Shown here piece by piece: positions 22,668-31,054 of a stretch of DNA of 64,000 nucleotides. Where the stretch lies: NCBI RefSeq assembly GCF_024172095.1, contig NZ_JAMZDX010000006.1:310001-374000 (forward strand), given 5' to 3'. The position numbers and the translations under genes are program-made. The notes under the pieces are model-generated. The model had not been told where the DNA came from. It searched no databases and was given only the letters and a program-made list of their open reading frames with translations. Every line of letters starts with the position of its first letter. Position 1 is the stretch's first letter. The stretch is from Kitasatospora cinereorecta. GTDB taxonomy: Bacteria > Actinomycetota > Actinomycetes > Streptomycetales > Streptomycetaceae.

Positions 22668-24329
22668 CTACTCCTTGCCGAGCAGGGTGACCTCGAGCCG
22701 CTCGGCGGCGTAGTCGGCGCGGATCACCTTCTTGTCGAACTTGCCCACCGAGGTCTTCGGCACCGCCTCGACGATCGCCCAGCGCTCCGGCAGCTGCCAG
22801 GAGGCGACCCGCTCGGCGAGGAACGCGCGCAGCTCGCGCAGCCCGGCGGTGGCGCCCGGGCGCAGGACGACGGTGGCCAGCGGGCGCTCGCCCCACTTCT
22901 CGTCCGGCACGGCCACGACGGCCGCCTCGGCCACCTCCGGGTGGGCCATCAGCTGGTTCTCCAGCTCCACCGAGGAGATCCACTCGCCGCCGGACTTGAT
23001 CACGTCCTTGGCGCGGTCGGTGAGGGTGAGGAAGCCGTCCGCGGTGATGGTGCCGACGTCGCCGGTGCGCAGCCAGCCGTCCTCGCTGAACTTGTCCGCC
23101 GGACGCTCCGGGTCCCGGCCCGCGCCGGCGAAGTACGCACCGGCGATCCACGGTCCGCGCACCTCCAGTTCGCCGGCCGAGACGCCGTCGTGCGGCATCC
23201 GCTCACCGGACGGGCCGGTGAGCCGGGCCTCGACGGAGGCCGGGAAGCGGCCCTGGGTGACCCGGTACGGCCACTCCTGCTCCGCCGTCAGGCCGGCCGG
23301 CGGGGTGGCGAAGGTGCCGAGCGGCGAGGTCTCGGTCATGCCCCAGGCGTGCACCACCCGGATGCCGTGCCGCTCCTCGAAGCCCTTCATCAGGGCGGGC
23401 GGACAGGCCGAGCCGCCGATCACCACCATCCGCAGCGAGGTGGCGTCGTGGCCGCCGGCGTCCAGCTCGTCCAGCAGGCCGTTCCAGATGGTGGGGACGG
23501 CGGCGCTGACCGTCGGCCGGATCCGGTCGATCATCTCGGCGAGCGGCTTCGGCTGCAGGAAGCGGTCCGGCATCAGCAGGTTGGCGCCGGACATGAAGGC
23601 GGCGTGGGGGATCCCCCAGGCGTTCACGTGGAACATCGGGACCACCGGCAGCACGGTGTCCTGGCCGGTCAGGCCGAAGCTGTCGGCGGCGTTGACCTGC
23701 ATGCAGTGCAGGTAGACCGAGCGGTGGCTGTAGACCACGCCCTTGGGGTCGCCGGTGGTGCCGGAGGTGTAGCAGATCGCGGCGGCGGCCCGCTCGTCGA
23801 GGTCGTCCCGCCACGGGAAGTCGGTGGGGCGGTCGGCGATCAGCGCCTCGTACTCGTGCACCCCGCCCGCGAAGCCGGCCAGCAGCGCCGGGTCGTACGG
23901 TCCGCTGACCACGAGGTGTTCGAGGGTGTCGGCCAGTTGCGGCAGCACGGCGGCCAGCAGCGGCAGCACGCTGCCGTCGACCACGATCACCCGGTCGGCG
24001 GCGTGGTTGACGATGTACGCCAACTGCTGGGCCGGCAGCCGCAGGTTGAGCGTGTGCAGCACCGCGCCCATCGACGGGACGGCGAGGTACGCCTCCTGGT
24101 GCTCGGTGTTGTTCCACATCAGGGTGGCCACCACGTCGCCCTCGCGGATGCCGAGTTCGTCGCGCAGGGCGTGGGCGAGCTGCGCGGAGCGGGCGGCGAC
24201 CTCGGCGAAGGTGCGGACGACCGGGCCGTCCTCGGTCCAGGTGGTCACGGTGGACGTGCCGTGCACGGTGGCCCCGTGGCGCAGAATCCGGGTGACGGTG
24301 AGCGGGACGTCCTGCATCGTGCTGAACAC
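22668..24329 (-). CDS. Acyl-CoA synthetase (long/medium-chain fatty acid-CoA ligase type)
   Basis: 553 residues of the adenylate-forming ANL family: fatty acid plus ATP gives acyl-AMP and then acyl-CoA. The P-loop YTSGTTGDPKGV is at about residues 188-199. Other motifs are MFHVNAWGIPHAAFMSG, HAWGMTETSPLG, the hinge-proximal GDVGTITADGFLTLTDRAKD, and the C-terminal catalytic Lys region KTSVGKFDKK. GTG 24329 has AAGGAGG upstream. It ends with a near-duplicate CTCCTTGC stretch beyond the stop. An imperfect palindrome with TACC-N4-GGTA core lies about 30 nt upstream, a possible TetR-type control site. Confidence 0.92.
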   Translation of the reverse strand: MFSTMQDVPLTVTRILRHGATVHGTSTVTTWTEDGPVVRTFAEVAARSAQLAHALRDELGIREGDVVATLMWNNTEHQEAYLAVPSMGAVLHTLNLRLPAQQLAYIVNHAADRVIVVDGSVLPLLAAVLPQLADTLEHLVVSGPYDPALLAGFAGGVHEYEALIADRPTDFPWRDDLDERAAAAICYTSGTTGDPKGVVYSHRSVYLHCMQVNAADSFGLTGQDTVLPVVPMFHVNAWGIPHAAFMSGANLLMPDRFLQPKPLAEMIDRIRPTVSAAVPTIWNGLLDELDAGGHDATSLRMVVIGGSACPPALMKGFEERHGIRVVHAWGMTETSPLGTFATPPAGLTAEQEWPYRVTQGRFPASVEARLTGPSGERMPHDGVSAGELEVRGPWIAGAYFAGAGRDPERPADKFSEDGWLRTGDVGTITADGFLTLTDRAKDVIKSGGEWISSVELENQLMAHPEVAEAAVVAVPDEKWGERPLATVVLRPGATAGLRELRAFLAERVASWQLPERWAIVEAVPKTSVGKFDKKVIRADYAAERLEVTLLGKE

Positions 24330-24358
24330 GCGGGTCCTCCTTGACCGGGCGGGGACGG

Positions 24359-24380
24359 TTGGCTACCCGCAGGTAGGCAA
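24359..24380. promoter_or_regulatory. Candidate operator upstream of the acyl-CoA synthetase gene
   Basis: TTGGCTACC-CGCA-GGTAGGCAA: 9-bp arms with one mismatch, 4-nt spacer, 30 nt ahead of the GTG start. It looks like a TetR-type site; no matching repressor gene is adjacent. Confidence 0.5.
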
Positions 24381-24499
24381 CGGTTCGCCCGATTCTTCCG
24401 CCGGGGCGGGGCCGCTGTCAGCAATCGCGACCCAGATGAGACCCGGCTCATTCGCCGCCGGGCCGAGGGCTGCAGACCGCGGGTCGACGAGGCGGCGGG

Positions 24500-25555
24500 T
24501 CAGCGGGCGACCACCGCGTCCAGCTGGTCCCGGTCGATGGTGAGTGCGGCGCCGCCGTAGCTCTCCTGGACGTTGCCGTGGTGCTGGTGGATCCGCTGGT
24601 GGAGGGCCCACAGGTCGCCGCCCAGCGCCCCGGCGCCGTCGGTGGTGGTGGGCCGGTCGTCCCAGCGGGCGTACCAGACCGCGTCCGGCAGCGGCGAGCT
24701 GCCCGCCCGGGCGGCGGCCGCGAGGTCGGCGATGCCCGCGTCCGTGGAGGAGTAGAAGCCCGCGTAGTAGCCGGCCTTGTGCAGGGCCTGGGTCCAGCCC
24801 TGGGCGAAGTCGACCACCGCCTGGCTGCACGCCCGGTCGCCCCGCGGGTACGCCTCGATGTCCAGGTAGACCGGGCTGCCGGTGCGCAGCCCGAGCGACT
24901 TCAGCGCGCGGACCGCCGTCGCCGCCTCGTCCCGGCCCTGCTGCGTGGCCCGCGCCGGGTCGATGTGGTGCGGCTTGCGCGCCAGCCTGCTGCACGGCGC
25001 CTGGAGGCCGACGTGGGTCGGGATCAGCTTCCAGCCCATCGCCTGCGCCTGGCGGACCCAGTCGGCGGTCAGCCGGGACTGGTCGCAGGCGCGCTGCGCA
25101 CCGCTGATGTAGATGCCCACGGCCCCGTACGGGGACGTGCCGCGCCAGGCCTTCAGGGTGTCGAGCGCGGGGGCGGAGCAGGCGTCGAAGCCGGCGCCGG
25201 CGAAGAGCTGGCGGGGCAGCTGCTCGCGCCGCTCGGTCCAGCCCGGGTCGGCGAGCACCCGGCGGGCGAGCTTGACCGGCTGGGGCGGGACGGCCTGGGG
25301 CGGGACCGCGGCGGGCGGGGCGGCGTGGGCCACCTCGGCGGCGGCCAGTTCGACGGGCGGGATGGAGCCCGGGACGGCACCCGGGACGGCACCCGGGTCG
25401 CCGGCGGGGCGGCCGCCGAGGGTCGCGACGGCGGCGGCGCGGGCGGGATCGGGGGCCGCGTCGAGCGCGCTGCCGAGGTCCGCCACGCTGCCGTCGGTGG
25501 CGAGGAGCAGGACGAGGGAGGCGGCCGTCAGGGCCGCCGGGCCGAGGAAGCGCAC
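24500..25555 (-). CDS. Secreted DUF1906 (glycoside-hydrolase-like) protein
   Basis: 351 residues. A signal peptide (RFLGPAALTAASLVLLLA) is followed by an Ala/Pro-rich region to about residue 110. The DUF1906 domain then covers about 115-350: AGFDACSAPALDTLKAWRGT, GIYISGAQRACDQ, GSPVYLDIEAYP, AGYYAGFYSSTDAGI and DGDLWALHQ-like ALGGDLWALHQRIHQHHGN. The fold is that of a TIM-barrel related to GH25 lysozymes. The domain is widespread in secreted actinobacterial proteins; enzymatic activity is unproven. The start is GTG 25555, whose GGAGG directly abuts it, so an alternative start cannot be excluded. Confidence 0.85.
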   Translation of the reverse strand: MRFLGPAALTAASLVLLLATDGSVADLGSALDAAPDPARAAAVATLGGRPAGDPGAVPGAVPGSIPPVELAAAEVAHAAPPAAVPPQAVPPQPVKLARRVLADPGWTERREQLPRQLFAGAGFDACSAPALDTLKAWRGTSPYGAVGIYISGAQRACDQSRLTADWVRQAQAMGWKLIPTHVGLQAPCSRLARKPHHIDPARATQQGRDEAATAVRALKSLGLRTGSPVYLDIEAYPRGDRACSQAVVDFAQGWTQALHKAGYYAGFYSSTDAGIADLAAAARAGSSPLPDAVWYARWDDRPTTTDGAGALGGDLWALHQRIHQHHGNVQESYGGAALTIDRDQLDAVVAR

Positions 25556-25684
25556 CCTCCAGAGCTACTGACCGTTCATCAGATCGGACGCGGGACACGC
25601 GGAACACGTGATTCCGGTCACCCTCCCGGCCGCAGGTGGTAACCGGCTTTGACCTGTTGCACTCCTTACGTCAGACTCGTCTCC

Positions 25685-26638
25685 ATGTCCGGCACCACCA
25701 CCGCATCCCCCGTGACCACCATCCCCACCACGACCGTCCGCGCCGCCGCCCGTCCGGTGGTGGACGTCCGCCGCCGCGCCCGCGGCGTGCCGGCCCCGGT
25801 GCTGTGCGTGGTGTCGATGGTGGCGGTGCAGCTGGGCATCGCCGCGTCCAAGCCGCTGTTCGGCGTGCTCGGGGTGGCCGGGGCGACCTTCCTGCGGCTG
25901 TTCTTCGCCGCCGCCGTCCTGCTGGCCGTCACCCGGCCCCGGCTGCGCGGCCGCAGCCGCCGCGACCTCGGCCTGGCCGGACTGCTCGGCGTGGCCTCCG
26001 CCGGCATGACCGCCCTGTTCGCCGGAGCCGTCGACCGGCTGCCGATGGGCACCGCGGCCACCATCGAGTTCCTCGGCCCGCTCGCCGTCGCGCTGATCTT
26101 CGCCCGCCGCGCCGGCCACGTCCTGTGGGCCCTGCTGGCCGGCTGCGGCGTCGCCCTGCTCACCCTGTTCGGCACGGACGGCCCGAACGGCGCCGGCCTC
26201 GACCCGGTCGGCCTCGCGTACGCCTTCGGCGCGGCCGCCTGCTACGCCGGGTACATCCTGTTCACCGACAAGGTCGGCGCGGTCTTCAAGGGCTTCGAGG
26301 GCCTCGCGGTCTCCTTCACCATCGCGACCGTCGCCCTCGCCCCGTTCGGCGCGGCCGAGGCCTGGCACGGACTCGCCACCGCCGACACCCCCTGGCTGCT
26401 GCTGCTCGCCGTCGCCGGCGTGGCCCTGCTCTTCCCCGTGCTGCCGTACGCCCTGGAGATGACCGCGCTCCGGCGGATGGAGCAGCGGGTGTTCAGCGTG
26501 ATCGTCAGCCTCGACCCGGCGGTCAGCGCCACCGTCGGCCTGGTGGTGCTCGGCCAGCTGCTGGGACTGCCGCAGGTGCTGGGCATCGGGTGCGTGGTGC
26601 TGGCCAGCGTCGGCGCGACACTGACCTCGCGGCGCTGA
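25685..26638 (+). CDS. EamA-family exporter (RhtA/DMT type)
   Basis: 317 residues with ten predicted membrane helices in two EamA repeats (VSMVAVQLGIAASKPLFGVL and VGLAYAFGAAACYAGYILF begin the halves). The family exports amino acids or small metabolites; RhtA exports threonine and homoserine, but the substrate here is unknown. ATG 25685 is chosen as the first residue before the conserved part; it lacks a clear ribosome-binding site. It is divergent from the DUF1906 gene and ends in a strong hairpin. Confidence 0.9.
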   Translation: MSGTTTASPVTTIPTTTVRAAARPVVDVRRRARGVPAPVLCVVSMVAVQLGIAASKPLFGVLGVAGATFLRLFFAAAVLLAVTRPRLRGRSRRDLGLAGLLGVASAGMTALFAGAVDRLPMGTAATIEFLGPLAVALIFARRAGHVLWALLAGCGVALLTLFGTDGPNGAGLDPVGLAYAFGAAACYAGYILFTDKVGAVFKGFEGLAVSFTIATVALAPFGAAEAWHGLATADTPWLLLLAVAGVALLFPVLPYALEMTALRRMEQRVFSVIVSLDPAVSATVGLVVLGQLLGLPQVLGIGCVVLASVGATLTSRR

Positions 26639-26676
26639 CCGCTGCCGCTCTCGATTCTCGATGCGACGTCGCGCGC

Positions 26677-26713
26677 GGAAGGGCGCGGGGAGCCCGACTC
26701 CCCGCGCCCTTCC
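26677..26713. terminator. Strong hairpin terminator after the exporter gene
   Basis: A 15-bp perfect stem (26677-26691 with 26699-26713) around a 7-nt loop. It can also end transcription arriving on the minus strand from the 17-codon ORF. Confidence 0.85.
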
Positions 26714-27276
26714 TCCTCGTACCGCCCCGGATGCGGTGACCCTTTCCACTCCTGAGGGCGGCGACACAGCGCCTGGCACCTGGCTCCCGTGCGCCTAGGA
26801 GCCGGCCTCCGACAGGCCGGACGGGCGACTGGTGCGGAAGCACGTCATGAGATTCCTCCGTGGGGGTTGGGGGTTGGAAGTCTCGACTGCGCGGCGCCGG
26901 GATTCGTGGCCAGACGAACCCTGCGGACCGCGATGCCGGGACACAGGCTTCCGCAACAAATCGACAAAGCACCAGCACCGGAGCACCATTTCGCCCGTAA
27001 GCGTGATGTCGCGGCGCCTGCGCATAATCCGCCGCGTTTCGATCCGCCGACCGACACACCGCATCCCACCTGCACGTTTCCCCCGGACGGCGGCGCACGT
27101 CGACCACCCGCCCCCACCCGAGGACCGCACGGACGGAGCAGTCCGCACCCGACCCGACACCACCCCGGGCGCACGCCGACCACCTGCACGCCCCCCTCAG
27201 GGTCGAATCAGCCAACCCTGTCGACAATTCCAGCCGAATTTCGACCATCATCAAATGACGGTCGGAAGGTGTGACG
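26714..27276. other. Long gap between exporter and FAD-oxidase genes
   Basis: A 563-bp stretch with no gene of normal size. It holds the 17-codon ORF at 26795-26848 on the minus strand. The region next to the oxidase stop (27220-27270) is AT-richer and contains an imperfect inverted repeat around CGACC/GGTCG that may end oxidase transcription. Longer frames crossing the gap lack ribosome-binding sites and codon bias. Confidence 0.45.
26795..26848 (-). CDS. 17-residue ORF with a near-perfect ribosome-binding site
   Basis: MTCFRTSRPSGLSEAGS, starting at the ATG complementary to 26846-26848. ACGGAGGAAT lies 5-7 nt upstream, one of the best ribosome-binding sites in the window. A 7-bp hairpin (GGCCGG arms) overlaps its last codons and a strong terminator follows about 80 nt later. 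No gene follows on this strand, so it is not an obvious attenuator. It could be a free-standing small peptide gene; I recognise no family. Confidence 0.3.
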   Translation of the reverse strand: MTCFRTSRPSGLSEAGS

Positions 27277-28641
27277 TCAGAAGGTCTTACCCGGGTTGAG
27301 AATTCCCAGCGGATCGAAGACCGCCTTGATCTGCCGCTGCAGCTCCAGCCCCACCGGCCCCAGCTCCCGGGCCAGCCACTCCCGCTTCAGCAGGCCGACC
27401 CCGTGCTCCCCGGTCACCGTCCCGCCCAGCTCCAGGCCGAGCGCCATGATCTCGTCGAACGACTCCCGGGCCCGCCCCGTCTCGTCCGGATCACGCGAAT
27501 CGAAGATCACCACCGGGTGGGTGTTGCCGTCCCCCGCGTGCGAGACCACCCCGATGGTCAGCCGCTGCCGCTCCGCGATCTCCGCCACCCCGTTCAACAT
27601 GTCCGCCAGCCGCGAACGCGGCACCGCCACGTCGTCGATCATCGTGGTGCCCATCCGCTCCATCGCCGGCAGCGACAGCCGCCGTGCCTGGAGCAGCAGG
27701 TCGGACTCGGCCTGGTCCTCGGCCGGCACCACCTCGGTCGCCCCCGCCCCGGCGCACACCTCGGCCACCTCGGCCAGCCGCTCCCGCCGGTCCGGCCCGT
27801 CGAACGCCACCAGCAGCAGCGCCCTGGTCGACTCCGGCAGCCCCATCTGCGCCATCGCGTTGACCGCCCGCACGGTCGTCGCGTCCATCAGCTCCATCAG
27901 CGAGGGCGTGCAACCGCGCGCCATCACCTCGCACACCGCCGCCCCCGCCGCGTCCACACTGCCGAACTCCGCCGCCAGCACCAGCTGCGGCTCCGGCGCG
28001 GGCCGCAGCGCCACCACCGCCTCGACCACCACGCCGAGCGTCCCCTCCGACCCCACCAACAGCCGGGTCAGGTCGTACCCGGCCACCCCCTTCGCCGTCC
28101 GCCGCCCGGTCCGCAGCAGCCGGCCGTCCGCCAGCACCACCTCGAGACCGAGCACGTACTCGCTGGTCACTCCGTACTTCACGCAGCACAGCCCGCCGGC
28201 GCCGGTGCCGATGTTGCCGCCGATCGTGCAGGACTCCCAGCTGGACGGGTCCGGCGGGTACACCAGCCCGTGCTTCGCCGCCGCCCGGGACAGCTCCGCG
28301 TTCACCACACCCGGCTGCACCACGGCGATCCGGTCCACCGGATCCACCGCCACGATCCGGTTCATCCGCACCATCGACAGCACCACGCAGCCGTCCACCG
28401 CGTTCGCCCCGCCGGACAAACCGGTCCGCGCCCCCTGCGGCACCACCGGCACCCGCAGCTCGGTCGCGGTCCGCAGCACGTGCTGCACCTGCGCCACCGT
28501 CTCCGGGAACACCACCACCGCCGGCTCCCCCGCCTCGCAGAAGCCCGCCATGTCATGCGCGTACGCCGCCATCACATCCGGATCCACCGCCACGGCACCC
28601 TCCGGCAACCCCCGCCGCAGCCGCTCCACCAGTCCACCCAC
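27277..28641 (-). CDS. FAD-linked oxidase (glycolate oxidase GlcD / D-lactate dehydrogenase type)
   Basis: 454 residues of the PCMH/vanillyl-alcohol-oxidase family. The FAD-binding domain includes VVPQGARTGLSGGAN and IGGNIGTGAGGLCCVKYGVT; the C-terminal oxidase part has VVSHAGDGNTHPVV and GTVTGEHGVGLLKREWL, the usual GlcD signature, and ends at NPGKTF. It oxidises a 2-hydroxy acid such as glycolate or D-lactate; no GlcE/GlcF partners are nearby. GTG 28641 is selected because GGAGG lies 5 nt upstream; GTG 28653 is in frame but overlaps its own GGGAG. Confidence 0.92.
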   Translation of the reverse strand: MGGLVERLRRGLPEGAVAVDPDVMAAYAHDMAGFCEAGEPAVVVFPETVAQVQHVLRTATELRVPVVPQGARTGLSGGANAVDGCVVLSMVRMNRIVAVDPVDRIAVVQPGVVNAELSRAAAKHGLVYPPDPSSWESCTIGGNIGTGAGGLCCVKYGVTSEYVLGLEVVLADGRLLRTGRRTAKGVAGYDLTRLLVGSEGTLGVVVEAVVALRPAPEPQLVLAAEFGSVDAAGAAVCEVMARGCTPSLMELMDATTVRAVNAMAQMGLPESTRALLLVAFDGPDRRERLAEVAEVCAGAGATEVVPAEDQAESDLLLQARRLSLPAMERMGTTMIDDVAVPRSRLADMLNGVAEIAERQRLTIGVVSHAGDGNTHPVVIFDSRDPDETGRARESFDEIMALGLELGGTVTGEHGVGLLKREWLARELGPVGLELQRQIKAVFDPLGILNPGKTF

Positions 28642-28726
28642 ACCGGCCTCCACTCCCGCGCACCTGTCCGCTTGGCACTCTCCTCCCACCCCACCTCCCG
28701 GGCAACCAGGTGTGCCCACCTCCTGC

Positions 28727-28915
28727 TCAGGTGAAGTCGCGCGAGTCGTCGGCGGGGGCACCGGTCCTGCAAGCGCGGAGCAGCGCTCGGATCGCGTGCA
28801 CCAGGGGAATGCAGGCGACGACCAGCCTCGTCGCGGCAGCGGGAAGACGCTCCGCAGCGCAGATGACAGCGATGAGAGTCCCCACGGCACTGATGACAAC
28901 CGCCGACAAGTCCAT
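28727..28915 (-). CDS. Small hydrophobic protein next to the atypical sigma locus
   Basis: 62 residues starting at the ATG complementary to 28913-28915, with AAAGGGAA about 10 nt upstream. Two hydrophobic stretches (LSAVVISAVGTLIAVICAAE and ATRLVVACIPLVHAIRALL) could be membrane helices; the tail GAPADDSRDFT is polar. Function unknown. It is divergent from the sigma-like gene at 29135. The local base composition is lower in G+C than the flanks, like that gene pair. Confidence 0.5.
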   Translation of the reverse strand: MDLSAVVISAVGTLIAVICAAERLPAAATRLVVACIPLVHAIRALLRACRTGAPADDSRDFT

Positions 28916-29134
28916 GACCGAATTCCCTTTCGAACATCTCCGGGCGGAGCCCGCCTCCGGAGTTCCACTCATCGCTCCCGACGAACGCTCGACTCGGACA
29001 TAGGGGGGACCGGCGCACTTCGTCACGCGTCTCGGGCGATGGTGGGAATTCCCAACTGATGCGTGACACCTCCGCGAGGCGACCCCTTAGGTCCCGGATG
29101 ACCTGCCGTCAGGCCGACCTGCCAGAGGAGATGC

Positions 29135-30025
29135 ATGCGCGACGACCAGCCCGGGGTGCCTCCGCCGCCGTCGGTGTCGCGGAGTCACGAGACGACCTTC
29201 GACACGGACGGCGACGCGGCACGCGAGCCGCACCACTTGTTCCACCTCCGCCTCACACCCGACACCGACCGGCTCAGCCACGCGCAGCGCTCGGCCGAGG
29301 CCACGGACCGGGAGCGCGGCGAGAGCGATCGCGCGCTGTACGACCGGCTCAGCGCTGCCGGGTTCAAGGGCATGGCGTGGGACCTGTTCGCGGACGCCCT
29401 CGCCGCCTACGCCCTGCCGATCATCATGAACTGGCTCTACACGGGCGAGATCTTCAGCCGGTGCGCCGCGAAAGGCCGCCCGGTGAAATCCCGCGTTCCT
29501 GGCGATCTCGCGGCCCTGCGGGGGGATCGCGACGAGCGTGAGGAACTCGCCTGCGAGGCGGTCGCCCGCGGGCTGCGGACCTTCCGCGAGTACGCGCTGA
29601 TCAAGGGCAAGTGGAATCCCGAGGGCGGAGCATCACTCAAGACGTTCTTCGTCGGTGCGGTGCTCATGGAGTTCGGTGGAGTCTTCGAAAGGTGGGCGGG
29701 AGAGCGGTCCAGGCGGCCGCCGATCGCAGCCGGTGGCCACGAAGATCTCGCCGACCTGCGCACCCCGGAGCCCGAACAGCCCGAAGTGAAGGCGGCCAGC
29801 CGGGACTTCATCGACCGAGCCCTGGCCGACATCGAGGATGCGACGACCCGGACCGCCGCCTTCCTCGTCATTCACGACTACAGCAACAAGGAAATCGGAG
29901 AGCACCTGAACATGTCGGCCGGTGCGGTTGCCATGAGGCTCTCGCGGCTGCGCCGACAGCGTGCCACGGGCCCGGCGGCGGCCTCGGACGACGCCGACGG
30001 GACCATCCGAAGGGAGGGGAAGTGA
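29135..30025 (+). CDS. Atypical sigma-70-family factor
   Basis: 296 residues. A 60-residue polar N-terminus precedes a region-2-like block (about 70-190: AAGFKGMAWDLFADALAAY, IMNWLYTGEIF, FREYALIKGKWNPEGGAS, FFVGAVLMEFGGVFERW). The C-terminal region 4 (about 230-282) has ALADIEDATTRTAAFLVIHD then the helix-turn-helix SNKEIGEHLNMSAGAVAMRL. This sequence type is one I know from Streptomyces proteins annotated as sigma factors that lack a clear ECF or group 3 core. ATG 29135 is preceded by GAGGAG; ATG 29131 is out of frame. The stop overlaps the next gene by 4 nt (GTGA), so the two are translationally coupled. Confidence 0.8.
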   Translation: MRDDQPGVPPPPSVSRSHETTFDTDGDAAREPHHLFHLRLTPDTDRLSHAQRSAEATDRERGESDRALYDRLSAAGFKGMAWDLFADALAAYALPIIMNWLYTGEIFSRCAAKGRPVKSRVPGDLAALRGDRDEREELACEAVARGLRTFREYALIKGKWNPEGGASLKTFFVGAVLMEFGGVFERWAGERSRRPPIAAGGHEDLADLRTPEPEQPEVKAASRDFIDRALADIEDATTRTAAFLVIHDYSNKEIGEHLNMSAGAVAMRLSRLRRQRATGPAAASDDADGTIRREGK

Positions 30026-30915
30026 ACGTGCCGAAGATCAATCTCGACGTCGTGGAACGCGCGATCTCCCGGCTCGAGGACATGCGAACGCACTCCAGCT
30101 CTTCCGAGCTGACGGAGACCCTCACCGAACTGCGCCGCGTTCGTCGGGTGCTCCGCATCGATCCGGCGGAGGAACCCCTGGTCAGCTCGACCGCGCTCGA
30201 ACTCTTCGGCCTCCTCGCCGATATCGAGGACAGCTCGCTCGGTACGGCCGGCGCACAGGCACTGCGCGCGCGTACCGGCGCCCGGGCGCGGGGGCGCCTC
30301 GCCCGTCATCACGCACTGCTCGCGGCTGCCGGCAAGAGCGGCGGCGACGGAAGCGTCCGGGCGCGGGGAGGACCATCCCGACACCAGTGGGACACCGATC
30401 GCGAGTCCGGGCTCAGCACCGTCCGAGGCGAGGTGATCATGCGGCTGGAGGCCGGAGACCGCACCTACCCGGTCCCCGCGTCGCTGACGTACCGCTCCGA
30501 CGACCCGTTCGCCGTCCATGTGAGCATGCACGTCGGGGCAGGCGAGACGGTCGACTGGGTGTTCGGCCGAGGGCTGCTGTTCGCCGGCCTCCGCAAGGCC
30601 GCAGGATGCGGGGACGTCAGGATCTGGCCCGGGTTCGACGCCCCACCGCTGACGAGCGACGAGGGCGGCGTGATCGACTTCGTCCCCGACCCGGCACCGC
30701 GGGAGCGTCGTCGAGCGCCCCACATCTTCATCCTCCTCAGCTCGCCCGAAGGTGACGCACTACTGCGGACCGAGCGCAGCGCGCTCCGGGCGTTCCTCCG
30801 GAAGACCCAGGCGGAGATCCCGTTCGGTGCGGAGCTCACCGGACCACGGGGCAGCTCGGCCGATGACTTCGCGGAGCAACTGAACCAGCGCCGCAACCCA
30901 CGGAGCCCGTCATGA
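30022..30915 (+). CDS. Helical N-terminal domain fused to an SsgA-like domain
   Basis: 297 residues in one uninterrupted frame. Residues 1-133 are helical and polar (LDVVERAISRLEDMRTHS, LTETLTELRRVRRVL) with no family I recognise. Residues 134-297 match SsgA/SsgB-type proteins in order: LTYRSDDPFAVHVSMHVGAG, ETVDWVFGRGLLFAGL, GDVRIWP (197-203) and LLSSPEGDALL, with ALRAFLRKT. An extra block of about 33 residues sits between GDVRIWP and LLSSPEG. SsgA-like proteins direct sporulation-specific cell division and are normally near 130-140 residues without such a domain. GTG 30022 overlaps the sigma stop; GTG 30028 is an alternative start with better spacing from GGGAGGGG. Confidence 0.8.
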   Translation: MNVPKINLDVVERAISRLEDMRTHSSSSELTETLTELRRVRRVLRIDPAEEPLVSSTALELFGLLADIEDSSLGTAGAQALRARTGARARGRLARHHALLAAAGKSGGDGSVRARGGPSRHQWDTDRESGLSTVRGEVIMRLEAGDRTYPVPASLTYRSDDPFAVHVSMHVGAGETVDWVFGRGLLFAGLRKAAGCGDVRIWPGFDAPPLTSDEGGVIDFVPDPAPRERRRAPHIFILLSSPEGDALLRTERSALRAFLRKTQAEIPFGAELTGPRGSSADDFAEQLNQRRNPRSPS

Positions 30916-30996
30916 CCTGACGGTCGGCCAGCCCGCCGGTTCTGGCTCGACATCCGCCAGGGCAGGGCGCCAATGTCCCAGGGGCCGACAGAGCGA

Positions 30997-31030
30997 AGGG
31001 CGGGTACCGACTGGTGCCGGTACCCGCCCT
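30997..31030. terminator. Hairpin between the SsgA-like gene and tRNA-Ser(TGA)
   Basis: A 13-bp perfect stem (30997-31009 with 31018-31030) and an 8-nt loop; it serves both converging units. Confidence 0.8.
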
Positions 31031-31054
31031 GAGCTGGCGGTTCATCCGCTGTGG

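Noticed and set aside
26795..27163. A 122-residue frame containing the 17-codon ORF
   Set aside because: Arg-rich, without codon bias or ribosome-binding site at its start; only the last 17 codons have a good start signal.
28969..29134. Attachment site or integrase remnant at the lower-GC patch
   Set aside because: No direct repeat of the tRNA-Ser(TGA) 3' end and no recombinase fragment were found by eye.
30345..30915. Separate SsgA-like gene starting inside the fusion
   Set aside because: GTG 30433 could start an SsgA-only protein, but no ribosome-binding site is placed well and the frame is open from 30022; kept as one gene, with internal initiation not excluded.
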